Shown: positions 16,031 to 25,550, numbered from the stretch's first letter. The stretch: 64,000 nt of DNA from Actinomycetota bacterium (GCA_020161845.1 JAIUNK010000007.1:81266-145265); one strand, 5' to 3'. The notes: generated by a model not told the origin, from the letters alone. Translations and numbers: made by a program.

Positions 16031-17362
16031 TCAGCGGCCCCCCGCCACCAGCTTCTCCACGCCGAGATAGGGCTGCAGCGCCGCGGGCACCGTCACCGAC
16101 CCGTCGGCGTTCTGGTGATTCTCCACCAGCGCGACCAGCCAGCGCGGCGAGGTCGCCAGGGTCCCGTTCAGGGTCGCGACGATCTCGGTGCGCCCGTCGC
16201 GCTTCTCCCGGGTGCCCAGCCGGCGTGCCTGGAACGTCGTGCAGTTCGACGTCGAGGTGACCTCCCGGTACTTCTCCTGCGTCGGCACCCACGCCTCGCA
16301 GTCGAATTTGCGCGCCGCCGGCCCGCCGAGGTCGCCGGCCGCGACGTCGATGACCCGATAGGGCACCTCCATCAGATCCAGCATCGCCTTCTCGAAGCCG
16401 AGCAGCCGGGCGTGTTCGGCCTCCGCATCCTCGGGGCGGCAGTAGACGAACATCTCCACCTTCTGGAACTGGTGGACCCGGATGATGCCGCGGGTGTCCT
16501 TGCCGTAGCTGCCCGCCTCGCGCCGGTAGCAGGTCGACTGCGCGCAATACCGCTTCGGCCCGCCGCTCAGGTCGAGGATCTCGTCCGCGTGGAAACCGGC
16601 CAGCGCCACCTCCGACGTACCGGTCAGGAACAGGTCGTCCGCGTCGAGGTGGTAGACCTCCTCCTCGTGGGCGTCGATGAAGCCCGCGCCGGCCATCGTG
16701 GGGCGGTTGACGAGCGTGGGTACGGCGAGTTGGGTGAACCCGTTGTCGTACGCCGTGGCCAGCGCCAGGTTCATCAGGGCCGACTCCAGGCGCGCGCCCT
16801 GTCCGACCAGGTAATAGAACCGCGACTCGGCGACCTTAACGCCGCGGGCCATGTCGACCGCGCCGAGGCCCTCCAGGATCTCCAGGTGGTCCCTCGGGGC
16901 GAAGCCGTCGGCTGCGAAGTCCCGGGGCGTCCCGCGCGTCTCCAGCACGACGAAGTCGTCCTCGCCCCCGGCGGGCACCCCGTCGATGATGACATTCCCG
17001 ACCCGACGCATCAGCGCGCCCAGCTGCGTGTCCGCCTCTGCCGCCTGCGCCTCCAGCGACTTCACCCGGTCCGACAGCTCCCCCGCGAACCGGCGGGCGG
17101 CGTTGGCCGTGCCCTCCAGCCGGGCCAGCACGTCGGCCGGCTCGCCGGCCTTCTTGGCCGCCTGGAATTGGCCCATCGCCGCGCCGACGTCCCGGCTGGT
17201 GGCCTTCTGTTCGGCGCGCCGCTGTTCGAACTCGGCCAACGATTCCCGGCGCCGCTTGTCGGCATCAAGGATCGCATCGACGAGTCCGGCGTCCTCCCCC
17301 CGCGCCACCTGCGAGGCGCGCACCGCGTCCGGATGGTCCCGCAACCACTTGATGTCGATCAC
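16031..17362 (-). CDS. serS: Seryl-tRNA synthetase
   Basis: 443 residues from GTG at 17362 ([12 protein letters not shown]). The N-terminal 110 residues are the long antiparallel coiled coil that recognises the tRNA-Ser variable arm. The class II catalytic core has [10 protein letters not shown] (serine/ATP site), motif 2 [20 protein letters not shown] and motif 3 at [19 protein letters not shown]. It charges tRNA-Ser and also provides Ser-tRNA(Sec) where selenocysteine is used. The open frame continues far upstream, but the family-typical start and the divergent gene at 17469 fix this one. It transcribes toward paralogue 3. Confidence 0.95.
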   Translation of the reverse strand: MIDIKWLRDHPDAVRASQVARGEDAGLVDAILDADKRRRESLAEFEQRRAEQKATSRDVGAAMGQFQAAKKAGEPADVLARLEGTANAARRFAGELSDRVKSLEAQAAEADTQLGALMRRVGNVIIDGVPAGGEDDFVVLETRGTPRDFAADGFAPRDHLEILEGLGAVDMARGVKVAESRFYYLVGQGARLESALMNLALATAYDNGFTQLAVPTLVNRPTMAGAGFIDAHEEEVYHLDADDLFLTGTSEVALAGFHADEILDLSGGPKRYCAQSTCYRREAGSYGKDTRGIIRVHQFQKVEMFVYCRPEDAEAEHARLLGFEKAMLDLMEVPYRVIDVAAGDLGGPAARKFDCEAWVPTQEKYREVTSTSNCTTFQARRLGTREKRDGRTEIVATLNGTLATSPRWLVALVENHQNADGSVTVPAALQPYLGVEKLVAGGR

Positions 17363-17456
17363 GCCCGCCAGCGTATCGGCGCCGCCCCACCTGACACGAA
17401 TAGGTATGCCGGCCAACGCCGCCCGGGAGGCACGATTGAAACGCCCCTGTTCAGGG

Positions 17457-17462
17457 TAGTTT
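17457..17462 (+). promoter_or_regulatory. -10 hexamer, leaderless start of the diacylglycerol-kinase-like gene
   Basis: TAGTTT, 6 nt before the GTG at 17469. The region between serS and this gene (17363-17468) must also hold the serS promoter in the other direction. Confidence 0.5.
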
Positions 17463-17468
17463 CGGAGA

Positions 17469-18611
17469 GTGAATGACCCCAGCGGCCTGATCGCCATCGC
17501 CGTGCTCGTCATCGTGGTGATCGTCGTGGCCCTCGTGAGCACCCGCTCCGGAAGGCAGGTACCGGTGCCCATCAACACCCCGCCCCAAGAGCAGGCGCCC
17601 GGCGACGGCAAACTCGTCGCCGTCGTCGTCAACCCGACGAAGTTCGAGGACATGGACCAGGTCCGCCGGACCCTGGAGCGCGTCTGCGAGGAGCGCGGCT
17701 GGCAGCCGCCGCTGCTCATCGAGACCACCGAGGAGGACAACGGCACCGGCCAGGCGAAGGAGGCCATGGACAAGGGCGCCGACCTGGTCTGCGCCCTTGG
17801 TGGCGATGGCACGGTGCGGGCGGTGGCGGCCTCGCTGGTGAACTCCGGCACCCCGCTGGGGCTGTTGCCCGGCGGCACCGGCAACCTGCTGGCCCGCAAC
17901 CTGGACCTGCCCATCGACGACATCGCCGAGGCGTTCCGGGTGGCCCTCGACGGCGATGATCGGGCCGTGGACGTGGGGCTCATCAACGTCGTCGTGCCGG
18001 GCAGCACCCAGGACCAGCCGAAGGACTACATTTTCCTGGTCATGGCGGGGGTCGGATTCGACGCCGACGTGATGGCGGAGGCGCCCGAGGACCTCAAGGC
18101 CCAGGTGGGCTGGGCGGCCTATCTGGTGTCCGGGGCCAAGAACCTCAGCGGGAAGCGGTTCGGGGCGCAGTTGTCCTTCGACGGCAAGCCGGCCACCCAC
18201 CGCCGGATCCGTTCGATCATCGTCGGCAACTGCGGCCGGTTGCAGGGCGGGGTCGAGCTGCTGCCCGACGCGGAGATCGACGACGGCTCGCTGGACACGG
18301 TCGTGCTCTCCCCCAAGGGCGTCGTGGGGTGGGCGGGCGTGAGCGCCAGCATCCTGACAAAGCAGCGGCGCGGTCACCGGCAGGTCGAACACCACCGCTG
18401 CGAGAAGCTGACGGTGCGGTTGGGCGAGGGGCAGGAGGTCCAGCTGGACGGCGACCACATCGGTCCCGGCCTGGTCCTCACGTTCGCCGTGGCCCGGCAC
18501 GCCCTCGTCGTCCGGGTCCTGCCCGCGGCGCCGGAGGCGACCAAGGCCGAGGCGCCGGAGGCGGCCGACGCGACCCAGGCCGCGGCAGAGGCGGCGGAGA
18601 CCGACCGGTGA
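17469..18611 (+). CDS. Diacylglycerol kinase family lipid kinase
   Basis: 380 residues. An N-terminal membrane anchor ([18 protein letters not shown], 7-24) is followed by a DAGK catalytic domain. The nucleotide-binding signature is [12 protein letters not shown], with [14 protein letters not shown] as the second conserved block, and [20 protein letters not shown] is the C-terminal lobe motif. The last 30 residues are an Ala/Glu-rich tail. Enzymes of this class phosphorylate diacylglycerol, sphingosine or other membrane lipids at the inner face. It overlaps the following PAP2 phosphatase gene by 4 nt, placing a kinase and two lipid phosphatases together. Confidence 0.88.
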   Translation: MNDPSGLIAIAVLVIVVIVVALVSTRSGRQVPVPINTPPQEQAPGDGKLVAVVVNPTKFEDMDQVRRTLERVCEERGWQPPLLIETTEEDNGTGQAKEAMDKGADLVCALGGDGTVRAVAASLVNSGTPLGLLPGGTGNLLARNLDLPIDDIAEAFRVALDGDDRAVDVGLINVVVPGSTQDQPKDYIFLVMAGVGFDADVMAEAPEDLKAQVGWAAYLVSGAKNLSGKRFGAQLSFDGKPATHRRIRSIIVGNCGRLQGGVELLPDAEIDDGSLDTVVLSPKGVVGWAGVSASILTKQRRGHRQVEHHRCEKLTVRLGEGQEVQLDGDHIGPGLVLTFAVARHALVVRVLPAAPEATKAEAPEAADATQAAAEAAETDR

Positions 18612-19429
18612 CGGCGGAGGGTTTCGACGCCGGCGCCCGCGGTCCCGAGGAGATCCGGCGGGCCGCGGCCGAGCCGACCGAGACCGCCCATTCCGTCGCC
18701 GCCCCGACCCGCGGGGCGCGCTGGCGCTCGCTGGTGGTGGCGGCCGCACCTCGGCTCGGCCGGGGCCTGGTCACCGCGGCGATCACCTGCCTGCCGGTGG
18801 GGGTGCTCGCGGCGATCGTCACGCGCCAATGGGATCCGCTGATCGCCCTGGACAACGACTTGATCCGGCAGGCCACCGATGTCACCCGCACCAGCGACGG
18901 CTTCCGGTCGGCGCTGATCGCGTGGCAGGAGGCCTTCGTGCCGCAGCATGTCTACCTGCTGGCGGTGCCCGCCGTGATCTGGACCTGGCGCAGCGGTCTG
19001 CGCGCCCGGGCGCTGTGGGGCCTGGTCACGATGCTCATCGGGTGGAACCTCGGCCTGCAGGTCAAGCTGATCGTGGAGCGGGCGCGGCCCGTGTATGACG
19101 ACCCGGTCAGCTCCGCGCCCGGGTTCAGCTTCCCCTCCGGGCATGCGTTCAACGCGGCCATGGCGACCTGCACGGTTCTGGTGATGCTGTGGCCCCTGCT
19201 CGCGCGGCAGCCGAGCGTGGTGCGCGCCGTGGCCATCGGCAGTGGCGCCACGTTCGTGGTGCTCACCGCCCTGGACCGGGTCTTCCTCGGCGTCCACTTC
19301 CCCTCCGACGTGACCGCCGGGATCCTGCTCGCGGCCGGCCTGGTCACGGCGTCGTACGCCGGGTTCGCCCACCGTCCCTCGCCCGCACCCGCGCCGGAGC
19401 CCTCCCCCCGGCCCGCACCCACCGCCTGA
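18608..19429 (+). CDS. PAP2 family membrane phosphatase (first)
   Basis: 273 residues from GTG at 18608 (GTGA overlap with the kinase). The soluble 45-residue N-terminus is followed by about six membrane helices. PAP2 motifs: KLIVERARP, PSGHAFNAAMA and DRVFLGVHFPSD; in the third, the usual Ser-Arg begins Asp-Arg while the catalytic His and Asp are kept. The enzyme should remove phosphate from phosphatidate, undecaprenyl pyrophosphate or a related lipid at the outer face. A Pro-rich tail closes the chain. It lies in an operon with the kinase and the second PAP2 gene. Confidence 0.88.
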   Translation: MTAEGFDAGARGPEEIRRAAAEPTETAHSVAAPTRGARWRSLVVAAAPRLGRGLVTAAITCLPVGVLAAIVTRQWDPLIALDNDLIRQATDVTRTSDGFRSALIAWQEAFVPQHVYLLAVPAVIWTWRSGLRARALWGLVTMLIGWNLGLQVKLIVERARPVYDDPVSSAPGFSFPSGHAFNAAMATCTVLVMLWPLLARQPSVVRAVAIGSGATFVVLTALDRVFLGVHFPSDVTAGILLAAGLVTASYAGFAHRPSPAPAPEPSPRPAPTA

Positions 19430-19472
19430 CGGCATCGCCGGGCCCGTCGAGGGACCGGGAGAAGGAGACCCC

Positions 19473-20222
19473 ATGCAGTCGAGCCCATCGCACGATCCGC
19501 ACGGCGCCACCGAGCCGCATCCCACGATCGGGGACGTGGCTCGGTCCCTGCTCCGGCGGGCGGTCCTGCCCGGCCTGATCGCGGCGGTGGTGCTGTTCGT
19601 GATCGGCCTGCTCATCGTTCAGGTGCTGGACGGGTTGCCCGCCGAGGACGAGTTCAGCCGTCAGGTGGCGGCAGGGCGTACGCCCCTGATGGACCAGGTC
19701 ACGCACGTCTGGTCCACCTCGACGGACACCTTCGTCGCGATCGGCTTGGGCATCACCTACTCCCTGCTCGTCTGGGTGCTGACGAAGAAGTGGTGGATCG
19801 CGCTCGCGCCGATCTCCGCACTGACGCTGGAGTCCTCGATCTTCGTGCCGGTCACCAACCTCACCGGTCGGCCGCGCCCGCCGAAGGAGCTGCACATGGA
19901 CGCGGCACCGCCCACGTCCAGCTACCCGAGCGGGCACACCGCCGCGGCGTTCGCCCTCTATTGGACCCTGGCGCTGCTGGCCCAACGGATCCCCCATCGG
20001 GGGCTGCGGATCGGCGTGCAGACGGTGTGCCTGATCTGGCCGTTCCTGGTGGCGTATGCGCGGGAGTACCGCGCGATGCACCACGTCTCCGACATCGTCA
20101 TCGGCGCGCTGCTGGGCATCTGGTGCGCCTGGACGATCGCGCATGCGATCCCCGGTGCGTGGCCGTTCGGCCGCACCAAGGCCGACGAGCAGATCCTGAC
20201 CGGGTCGACCGCGAGCCGCTGA
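19473..20222 (+). CDS. PAP2 family membrane phosphatase (second)
   Basis: 249 residues; the ATG has a ribosome binding site (GGAGAAGGAG, about 7 nt upstream). Membrane helices include VLPGLIAAVVLFVIGLLIVQV. Motifs are VTNLTGRPRPP, YPSGHTAAAFA and REYRAMHHVSDIVIG, all catalytic residues present. It is only distantly similar to the preceding PAP2 gene, so the two probably act on different lipids. The gene starts 43 nt after it and is the last of the kinase-phosphatase group; the long inverted repeat at 20264-20348 follows. Confidence 0.85.
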   Translation: MQSSPSHDPHGATEPHPTIGDVARSLLRRAVLPGLIAAVVLFVIGLLIVQVLDGLPAEDEFSRQVAAGRTPLMDQVTHVWSTSTDTFVAIGLGITYSLLVWVLTKKWWIALAPISALTLESSIFVPVTNLTGRPRPPKELHMDAAPPTSSYPSGHTAAAFALYWTLALLAQRIPHRGLRIGVQTVCLIWPFLVAYAREYRAMHHVSDIVIGALLGIWCAWTIAHAIPGAWPFGRTKADEQILTGSTASR

Positions 20223-20263
20223 CGGTTGCTGGACACGGCGTTGATCACCGGCCGGTAGACCGG

Positions 20264-20348
20264 CCCAAACCGATATCGCAATGACTCGCCAGCAGAAGGC
20301 GACCAGGCCGAATACCGAGAGCAACGGTCATTGCGATATCGGTTCGGG
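20264..20348. repeat. Long inverted repeat with nested hairpin
   Basis: Arms 20268-20285 and 20327-20344 are perfectly complementary over 18 bp (AACCGATATCGCAATGAC) and extend to 22 bp with one mismatch (20264, 20348). The 41-nt loop holds a second hairpin, TCGCC / GGCGA at 20286-20302. It lies between the convergent PAP2 and hcp genes, so it may act as a two-way terminator, but it is much longer than needed and has no T run. Confidence 0.85.
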
Positions 20349-20381
20349 CGTCCCTCTCGGCAGCCCGAGGCACGGGGGAGC

Positions 20382-21974
20382 TCAGCCCGCGGCGATCGTG
20401 GCCAGGTCGGCCTCCGGGGTGGAGATCGGCCGGATCCCGAACTGCTGCACCAGCACATCGAGCACGTCCGGGGAGACGAACGCCGGCAGCGACGGGCCGA
20501 GGTAGATGTTCTTCACCCCCAGCGACAACAGGGACAGCAGGACGCAGACGGCCTTCTGCTCATACCAGCTCAGCACCAGCGTGAGCGGCAGGTCGTTGAT
20601 GCCACAGCCGAAGACGTCTGCGAGGGCGCCAGCCACCTTCACGGCGGAATAGGCGTCGTTGCACTGGCCCATGTCCATGATCCGCGGGAACGGACCGATC
20701 TGGCCGAGGTCGAGGTCGTTGAACCGGTACTTGCCGCAGGCCAGCGTCAGCACCAGGGAATCGGCCGGGGTCTGCTCGACGAGGTTGGTGTAGTAGTCGC
20801 GCCCGTGCTCGCGGCCGTCGCAGCCGCCCACCAGGTAGAGGTGCTTGACCAGACCGTCCTTGATGGCGGCGACGACCTGGTCGGCGACGCTGAGCACGGC
20901 CGCGTGGCCGAACCCGGTCATCAGCTGCGAGCCGCCGTTGAGGCCGGTGAAGGACGTCGTCTCGGCGTAGCCGCCCAGCTCCTTGGCCCGCGCGATCACC
21001 GGTCCGAAGTCCTTGTGCCCGGAGGCGTCGGCGGGGATGTGCGCCAGGCCCGGGTATTCGACGACCGAGGTGGTGAAGACGTTGCTGGCGTAACTGTGCT
21101 TCGGCGGCATGAGGCAGTTCGTCGTGAACAGGAACGCGCCGGGGACGCCCTTGAACTCCTTCTGCTGGTTCTGCCAGGCCGTGCCGAAGTTGCCCTTGAG
21201 CATCGAGTACTTCTTCAGCTCCGGGTAGGCGTGCCCCGGCAGCATCTCGCCGTGGGTGTAGATGGCGACACCCTCCGGCTCGCACTGCTCCAGCAGCATC
21301 TTCAGATCGTGCAGGTCGTGGCCGGTGACGACGATGAACGGGCCGGGCTCGACGGCCATGCCGACGGCGGTGGGCACCGGGTGGCCGTAGCTGCCCGTGT
21401 TGGCCCGGTCGAGCAGTTCCATGCAGGCGAAGTTGTCCATGCCGAAGTCGTGCACGAGGCCGAGCCACTCTTCGACCGAGTGGTGCTTGCCGGCCTCGGC
21501 GAGGTGCCGCACCAGCGCCTTCTCGACGAGCGCGTCGCGGTAGCCGAGCACGTAGGCGTGGTGCGCGTACGCCGCCATCCCGCGCAGGCCCAGCACGATC
21601 AGGCTGCGGCAGGAGCCCTCGACGTCGGCCTTGCCGAAGATGTCGCCGGGGCCGGGGACGGCCTCCAGGGTCAGCGCGGCGGCGGCCGCCGATCCACCGA
21701 TCGCGAGCCGGGCCGCCTCGACGCGGGCCGCGAGCTCGGCCGAGTTCTCGGCGCCGAAGCTGACGTTGGTGACGGTGGTGAACAGGCCCTCCATGATGAG
21801 CACGACCTGATCGGTGGTGGGCTCGGCGCCGGTGGCGGCAATGGCCGTGGCCAGGCGCATCACTTCGTAGGTCAGCTCGTCCTGGGCCGCCGCGGTGGCG
21901 GGCAGCTTGCCGCAGGTGCCCTTGGTCACGCAGCCGGTCCCGTGGGCGGTCTGCTCGCACTGATAACAGAACAT
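20382..21974 (-). CDS. hcp: Hydroxylamine reductase (hybrid cluster protein)
   Basis: 530 residues starting MFCYQCEQTAHGTGC, the characteristic N-terminal cysteine motif that binds the Fe-S cubane; a well-placed ribosome binding site (AAGGAG) precedes this ATG, whereas the ATG at 22019 lacks one. Later cysteines for the hybrid cluster are in VEGSCRSLIVLG, FTTNCLMPP, VGGCDGRE and TLACGKYRF, with GQCNDAYSAVKVAGAL near the C-terminus. The enzyme reduces hydroxylamine and, physiologically, nitric oxide in nitrosative stress under low oxygen. No partner reductase (Hcr) or NsrR-type regulator is next to it. Confidence 0.95.
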   Translation of the reverse strand: MFCYQCEQTAHGTGCVTKGTCGKLPATAAAQDELTYEVMRLATAIAATGAEPTTDQVVLIMEGLFTTVTNVSFGAENSAELAARVEAARLAIGGSAAAAALTLEAVPGPGDIFGKADVEGSCRSLIVLGLRGMAAYAHHAYVLGYRDALVEKALVRHLAEAGKHHSVEEWLGLVHDFGMDNFACMELLDRANTGSYGHPVPTAVGMAVEPGPFIVVTGHDLHDLKMLLEQCEPEGVAIYTHGEMLPGHAYPELKKYSMLKGNFGTAWQNQQKEFKGVPGAFLFTTNCLMPPKHSYASNVFTTSVVEYPGLAHIPADASGHKDFGPVIARAKELGGYAETTSFTGLNGGSQLMTGFGHAAVLSVADQVVAAIKDGLVKHLYLVGGCDGREHGRDYYTNLVEQTPADSLVLTLACGKYRFNDLDLGQIGPFPRIMDMGQCNDAYSAVKVAGALADVFGCGINDLPLTLVLSWYEQKAVCVLLSLLSLGVKNIYLGPSLPAFVSPDVLDVLVQQFGIRPISTPEADLATIAAG

Positions 21975-22195
21975 GCGCGTGCGCTCCTTCATGGCGTTGA
22001 TCCCGTGTTCACCCCACACCCTAGCCCGTATTCGGACTATTTAGAGGACGTCTGGATGCGACCTGCGGCACAGCCTGGCGCGCGTCGCCGCGGGGGCACC
22101 TCCGCCGCATCACCGCAGCATGGAGGCGCTATTACCAGGACACGGGCGGCATCGCCAGGCCCAAGGTCCTGTCCTGGCCGGCGAATAAAAAGGAA

Positions 22196-23143
22196 CTACC
22201 GCAACGTGAGCTGGCGACTCAGCAGACCGTTCTTCGCGCGGCGCTCCTGCGAGGTCAGCGGCGCGTCGGTGAGTGCGGCGGTCAGGGCCGCGGCGAGGGT
22301 GGCCAGCGGGTCCTCGTAGTCTCCCGCCGTCCGCGCCGGGTCCAGATCCCAGACCGGGCACAGCAGGCCGCCGGCACGGAACGCGCCCAGGAGCCGGGTG
22401 TGCTCGCCGAGGGAGTCGGTGCCCGCGGCGTGCAGCCGGGCCAGCGCGTCGATGGCGGCGTCCTCGTCGTGCGGCAGGATCCACCGCAGGTGGGTGCGCT
22501 CACCGACGCGACACCAGTACGCCGAGTCGGCTGCGGCCATCTTCGTCGTCGGGATGATCGCCGCGTTGGCCTCCTCCAGCGAAGCCTTCGCCTCGCCCTC
22601 CAGGGTGGTGTCCGGGGCGATCCAGAAGCCGAAGTCGTCGTGCACGGTGACGGCGAGGTCGCCGTCCGGGGCGATGAGGTCCTGCAGCCGCGGGGTCTGC
22701 GCGGTCGCGGGAGGCAGTCCGGCGACGGGGGTTCCGGGCTCGGCAGCCAGCACCGCGAGCAGGGCCTGCGCGACGTCGCGGGACGGGTCGCCTCCCGACT
22801 GCACGGTCTGCAGGGCGACGAGGGCGGCCCCGTCGGCTCGCCGCATCCCCGGCCAGGCCATCGGCAGCACGGTGGCGACGGTCACCTCGGCGGGCGCGTC
22901 GGCGGGCACGCCGGGCGCGTCCGGTCGGATCGCCAGGGTCGCGGTCGCGGCGGGGACGATCTCGCGCATCGCGACCCAGTCGCTCTCCGCGGGCAGACCG
23001 TGGAACGGGCGCGCGACGTACGGCGCCGGGATCGCCTTGGTGCCGCGCGTGCCGCGCGTGCCCTGCGCGCCCTGCGCGCCAAGCGCAACCTGCGTGTCTT
23101 GCGCGACCTGCGCCTGGCGTTTCCTGCGGGATGCCTTGCCCAT
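22196..23143 (-). CDS. DUF5926 family protein
   Basis: 315 residues starting MGKASRRKRQAQVAQDTQ. The basic N-terminus is followed by a repetitive Ala/Gln/Gly/Thr segment (about 12-34) and a conserved FHGLPAESDWVAMREIVPAA block, then WRMP-like MAWPGMRRADG. The second half contains DDFGFWI and HLRWILPHDED. This is the pattern of DUF5926, an actinobacterial family of unknown function. A TAGGGT hexamer 7 nt before the ATG suggests a leaderless message. Monocistronic. Confidence 0.75.
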   Translation of the reverse strand: MGKASRRKRQAQVAQDTQVALGAQGAQGTRGTRGTKAIPAPYVARPFHGLPAESDWVAMREIVPAATATLAIRPDAPGVPADAPAEVTVATVLPMAWPGMRRADGAALVALQTVQSGGDPSRDVAQALLAVLAAEPGTPVAGLPPATAQTPRLQDLIAPDGDLAVTVHDDFGFWIAPDTTLEGEAKASLEEANAAIIPTTKMAAADSAYWCRVGERTHLRWILPHDEDAAIDALARLHAAGTDSLGEHTRLLGAFRAGGLLCPVWDLDPARTAGDYEDPLATLAAALTAALTDAPLTSQERRAKNGLLSRQLTLR

Positions 23144-23150
23144 GCGCGCC

Positions 23151-23156
23151 ACCCTA
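23151..23156 (-). promoter_or_regulatory. -10 hexamer, leaderless start of the DUF5926 gene
   Basis: TAGGGT on the minus strand, 7 nt before the ATG at 23143, in the 29-nt gap after the stop of response regulator 2. Confidence 0.5.
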
Positions 23157-23172
23157 ACGGGCGCAGTCCTGG

Positions 23173-23820
23173 TCAGACTCGTCTGGAGTGGTAGGCCCAC
23201 ATCGCGATCTCGACTCGGTTGCGGACCCCGAGCTTGGCCATCAGCGAGGCGACATGGCTCTTGACGGTGCTCAGCCCGATGAAGAGCTCCGCAGCGATCT
23301 CGGCATTGGTACGGCCTCGGGCGAGCAGAGCAAGCACCTCCTCCTCACGCTCGGTCAGGGGATCGACGGGCTGAGCAGGGGTCTCGGGCGCGTGGTCGAC
23401 CAAGGTCGCCAGCAGCCGTCGCGTCACATTGGGCGCGATCAGCGCGTCCCCGTTCGCGGCGGCGTGCACGGCCTGGACCAGCAGGTCCGGTCCTGCGTCC
23501 TTGAGCAGGAATCCGCGAGCGCCGGCGCGCAGGGCACCGAGGACGTACTCATCCAGGTCGAAGGTGGTGATGACCACGACCGCCATCGGGTCCGCCACGT
23601 CCGGACCCGCGAGTCGGCGCGTCACTTCGATCCCGTCGAGCCCGGGCATGCGGATGTCGACGAGCACGACGTCCGGACGCAGCCGGGTGACCACGTCGAT
23701 GGCCTGTCGGCCGTCCACGGCCTCCCCGATGACGTCGATATCGGGTTGGGCGCTGAGGATCATCACGAGCCCGATTCGCACCAGGTCCTGGTCGTCAGCG
23801 ACGACGACACGGATGCTCAT
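23173..23820 (-). CDS. NarL/LuxR-family response regulator (pair 2)
   Basis: 215 residues starting MSIRVVVADDQDLVRIG. Phospho-acceptor Asp55 in PDVVLVDIRMP, switch Thr in VVITTFDLDEYV, Lys in GFLLKDAGP; C-terminal LuxR domain LTEREEEVLALLARGRTNAEIA. The start overlaps the kinase stop by 4 nt. It is the last gene of the DUF6326 - kinase - regulator operon. Confidence 0.92.
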   Translation of the reverse strand: MSIRVVVADDQDLVRIGLVMILSAQPDIDVIGEAVDGRQAIDVVTRLRPDVVLVDIRMPGLDGIEVTRRLAGPDVADPMAVVVITTFDLDEYVLGALRAGARGFLLKDAGPDLLVQAVHAAANGDALIAPNVTRRLLATLVDHAPETPAQPVDPLTEREEEVLALLARGRTNAEIAAELFIGLSTVKSHVASLMAKLGVRNRVEIAMWAYHSRRV

Positions 23821-24956
23821 CGCGAAACCCGAACGGGGAGAACAGCCTCCACGACCCAACCACCGTGCAGCGCCGGGCCGGCGTGGAAGGAACCGCCCAG
23901 CAGGTGGACGCGCTCGGCCATGCCGGTCAATCCGAATCCAGCGGGTGCCCCCGGCCCCGCTGGGGTGAGGCCATCGTCGGTCACGCGCAGCCTGACGTCG
24001 TCGGCCACGCGGCAGACGTCGATTCCGACATGAGTCGCACGGCGCGCGTGGCGGACCGCATTGGTCAGTGCCTCCTGCGCGATCCGGTAGACCGCAGCGT
24101 CCACGGGTCCGGGCAGCCCCGTGACGGCCTCGTCGACCGAGACGTCCACCACCGGGGTGGCGTCCGCGCGCGCCAGCGTGCGGAGGTCGGCGACCCCTGG
24201 CCGCGGCGCGTAGGCGTCCCAACCCTCCTCCCGGAGCACGCGCACCATGGCTCGCATCTCCGCGAGGGTGCGCACCGCCTCGGCCTCGATCGTGGCAAGC
24301 ACCACCGCCGCCTGCGCGGGCTGGGCGCGGACGACCACGCCGCCGGCCTGGGCCTGAACGGCGATGGCGGAGATGTGGTGAGCGACCGTGTCGTGCAACT
24401 CGCGCGCGAGAGCGAGCCGCTCCGCATTGCGGATCTCGCGCCGCTGACGCTGCCAGAGGTCGGCGCGGGCGCGGAATATCGCTGCGAGAGAGACGACGAG
24501 CAGCAGCAAGAGGCTGCCGCCGATGATCTCCGCCAGGTCCGCTGCCGCCGCATCCATGCCGAGCGCCACCACGGCGGCAACGCACGGCAGGCCCACGGCG
24601 ATCTCTCGGCCCGAGCCCCAGCGGGCCAAGGAGTACAGCAGGATCAGGACGACCATCATTGAGGAGGGACCGAGGTCCGCGGCGTCGGTGACCAGCTGGA
24701 TCACGGAGAGCAGCCCCGCGACGCCGAAGCCGAGCAGACAGGTCGTGAGCGGGTGCTGCCGGCGCCACAGGAGGACCGGCATCACGATCATGGCCAGCAG
24801 GGTGACGTAGGGCTGTCCGGCGAAACCCGGGCGGGCGATACCCTCCAGCACTGCGGCAGCCTCGAACCCGCCGACGAGAACCCAGTCCGCACGGCCCACC
24901 GGCGGGACGCCGACGGGCCGTGGCTCGCGCCAGATGGCGCGCCAGAGGGCTCTCAC
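23817..24956 (-). CDS. Sensor histidine kinase, HisKA_3 type (pair 2)
   Basis: 379 residues. The N-terminal half holds membrane helices (about 25-165, for example VLVGGFEAAAVLEGI and TCLLGFGVAGLLSVIQL). The phospho-acceptor motif is LALARELHDTVAHHISAIAVQ and the ATP-binding domain ends GFGLTGMAERVHLLGGSF. It overlaps both neighbours by 4 nt: the regulator downstream and the DUF6326 gene upstream. The membrane protein encoded first may therefore be part of the sensing unit or a regulated product. Confidence 0.92.
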   Translation of the reverse strand: MRALWRAIWREPRPVGVPPVGRADWVLVGGFEAAAVLEGIARPGFAGQPYVTLLAMIVMPVLLWRRQHPLTTCLLGFGVAGLLSVIQLVTDAADLGPSSMMVVLILLYSLARWGSGREIAVGLPCVAAVVALGMDAAAADLAEIIGGSLLLLLVVSLAAIFRARADLWQRQRREIRNAERLALARELHDTVAHHISAIAVQAQAGGVVVRAQPAQAAVVLATIEAEAVRTLAEMRAMVRVLREEGWDAYAPRPGVADLRTLARADATPVVDVSVDEAVTGLPGPVDAAVYRIAQEALTNAVRHARRATHVGIDVCRVADDVRLRVTDDGLTPAGPGAPAGFGLTGMAERVHLLGGSFHAGPALHGGWVVEAVLPVRVSR

Positions 24957-25408
24957 ATCTTCAGGCTAGGGATCGCCCGTGTGCGGGGCCAGGTCCAGGC
25001 CGAGCGAAGGATCCACGCCAGGATCACCAGCTCGAGCGCGAGTCCCAGACCGTAGTAGAACGGCCACTCGCCGCCGGCCAGGTTGAACGACATCCAGGGA
25101 ATGAGCAGGGCCGCTACCGCGAGGTTGGTGGTGCGGTTGGCGCCCGCGGGCAGCGTCGCCGAGAGCAGGATCATCATGGTCGGGACTGCCGACGCTGCCA
25201 GCGCGATGACGAAGAAGACCTGGCTGATGTCGAACGTGTGGACCTTCCCCGCGAGGATGCCCTCGACGGCGCCCGGCTTGTAGAAGCCGAGCACGTCGAC
25301 ATAGATGTAGAGGCACATGAAGCTGATCCAGGCCGCGGAGAGCTTCAACGGGAGCGGGACCTTCTGGTCCGGGTGGGTCGTCGGGACAGCTGCTGTCTGC
25401 GTGGTCAT
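24953..25408 (-). CDS. DUF6326 family four-helix membrane protein
   Basis: 151 residues from ATG at 25408 (MTTQTAAVP); an in-frame ATG at 25477 lies inside the hairpin region and is less likely. Four hydrophobic segments are visible: AAWISFMCLYIYVDVLGFY, VFFVIALAASAVPTMMIL, NLAVAALLIPWMSFNLAG and YGLGLALELVILAWILR. YIYVDVLGFYKPG and FDISQVFFV are the features I associate with DUF6326. Function unknown. It is the first gene of the pair 2 operon and its stop overlaps the kinase start. Confidence 0.75.
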   Translation of the reverse strand: MTTQTAAVPTTHPDQKVPLPLKLSAAWISFMCLYIYVDVLGFYKPGAVEGILAGKVHTFDISQVFFVIALAASAVPTMMILLSATLPAGANRTTNLAVAALLIPWMSFNLAGGEWPFYYGLGLALELVILAWILRSAWTWPRTRAIPSLKM

Positions 25409-25462
25409 CAGGCGAATCCTTCGTGAGGCGAGGAACGGGTGTTCCACCACGATGACCGACAT

Positions 25463-25486
25463 CAGCTGCGGGCTCATCAGCCCGCA
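25463..25486. promoter_or_regulatory. 10-bp-arm hairpin in the leader of the DUF6326 operon
   Basis: GCTGCGGGCT and AGCCCGCAGC are separated by the 4-nt loop CATC. It lies 55 nt upstream of the DUF6326 start. It may terminate read-through from the upstream minus-strand gene or fold in the leader of the operon. Confidence 0.55.
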
Positions 25487-25501
25487 GCCTCCACCTGAAC
25501 C

Positions 25502-25535
25502 CGCCGAAAGGACGTCCGCAGGGTCATCCTTTCGG
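25502..25535. terminator. Hairpin terminator of the RsbW-like gene
   Basis: GCCGAAAGGA and TCCTTTCGGC pair over 10 bp around a 14-nt loop, 16 nt beyond the stop of the minus-strand ATPase gene at 25551. Confidence 0.6.
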
Positions 25536-25550
25536 CTCTGCCCGAACGGG

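Noticed and set aside
16031-18007. serS extended upstream to about 658 codons
   Set aside because: The extra 215 codons are antisense to the diacylglycerol-kinase-like gene and absent from the family; GTG 17362 gives the normal N-terminus.
21975-22195. NsrR or FNR site before hcp
   Set aside because: An A/T-richer patch (TCTAAATAGTCCGAATA on the minus strand) is present, but it is not symmetrical enough to name a regulator.
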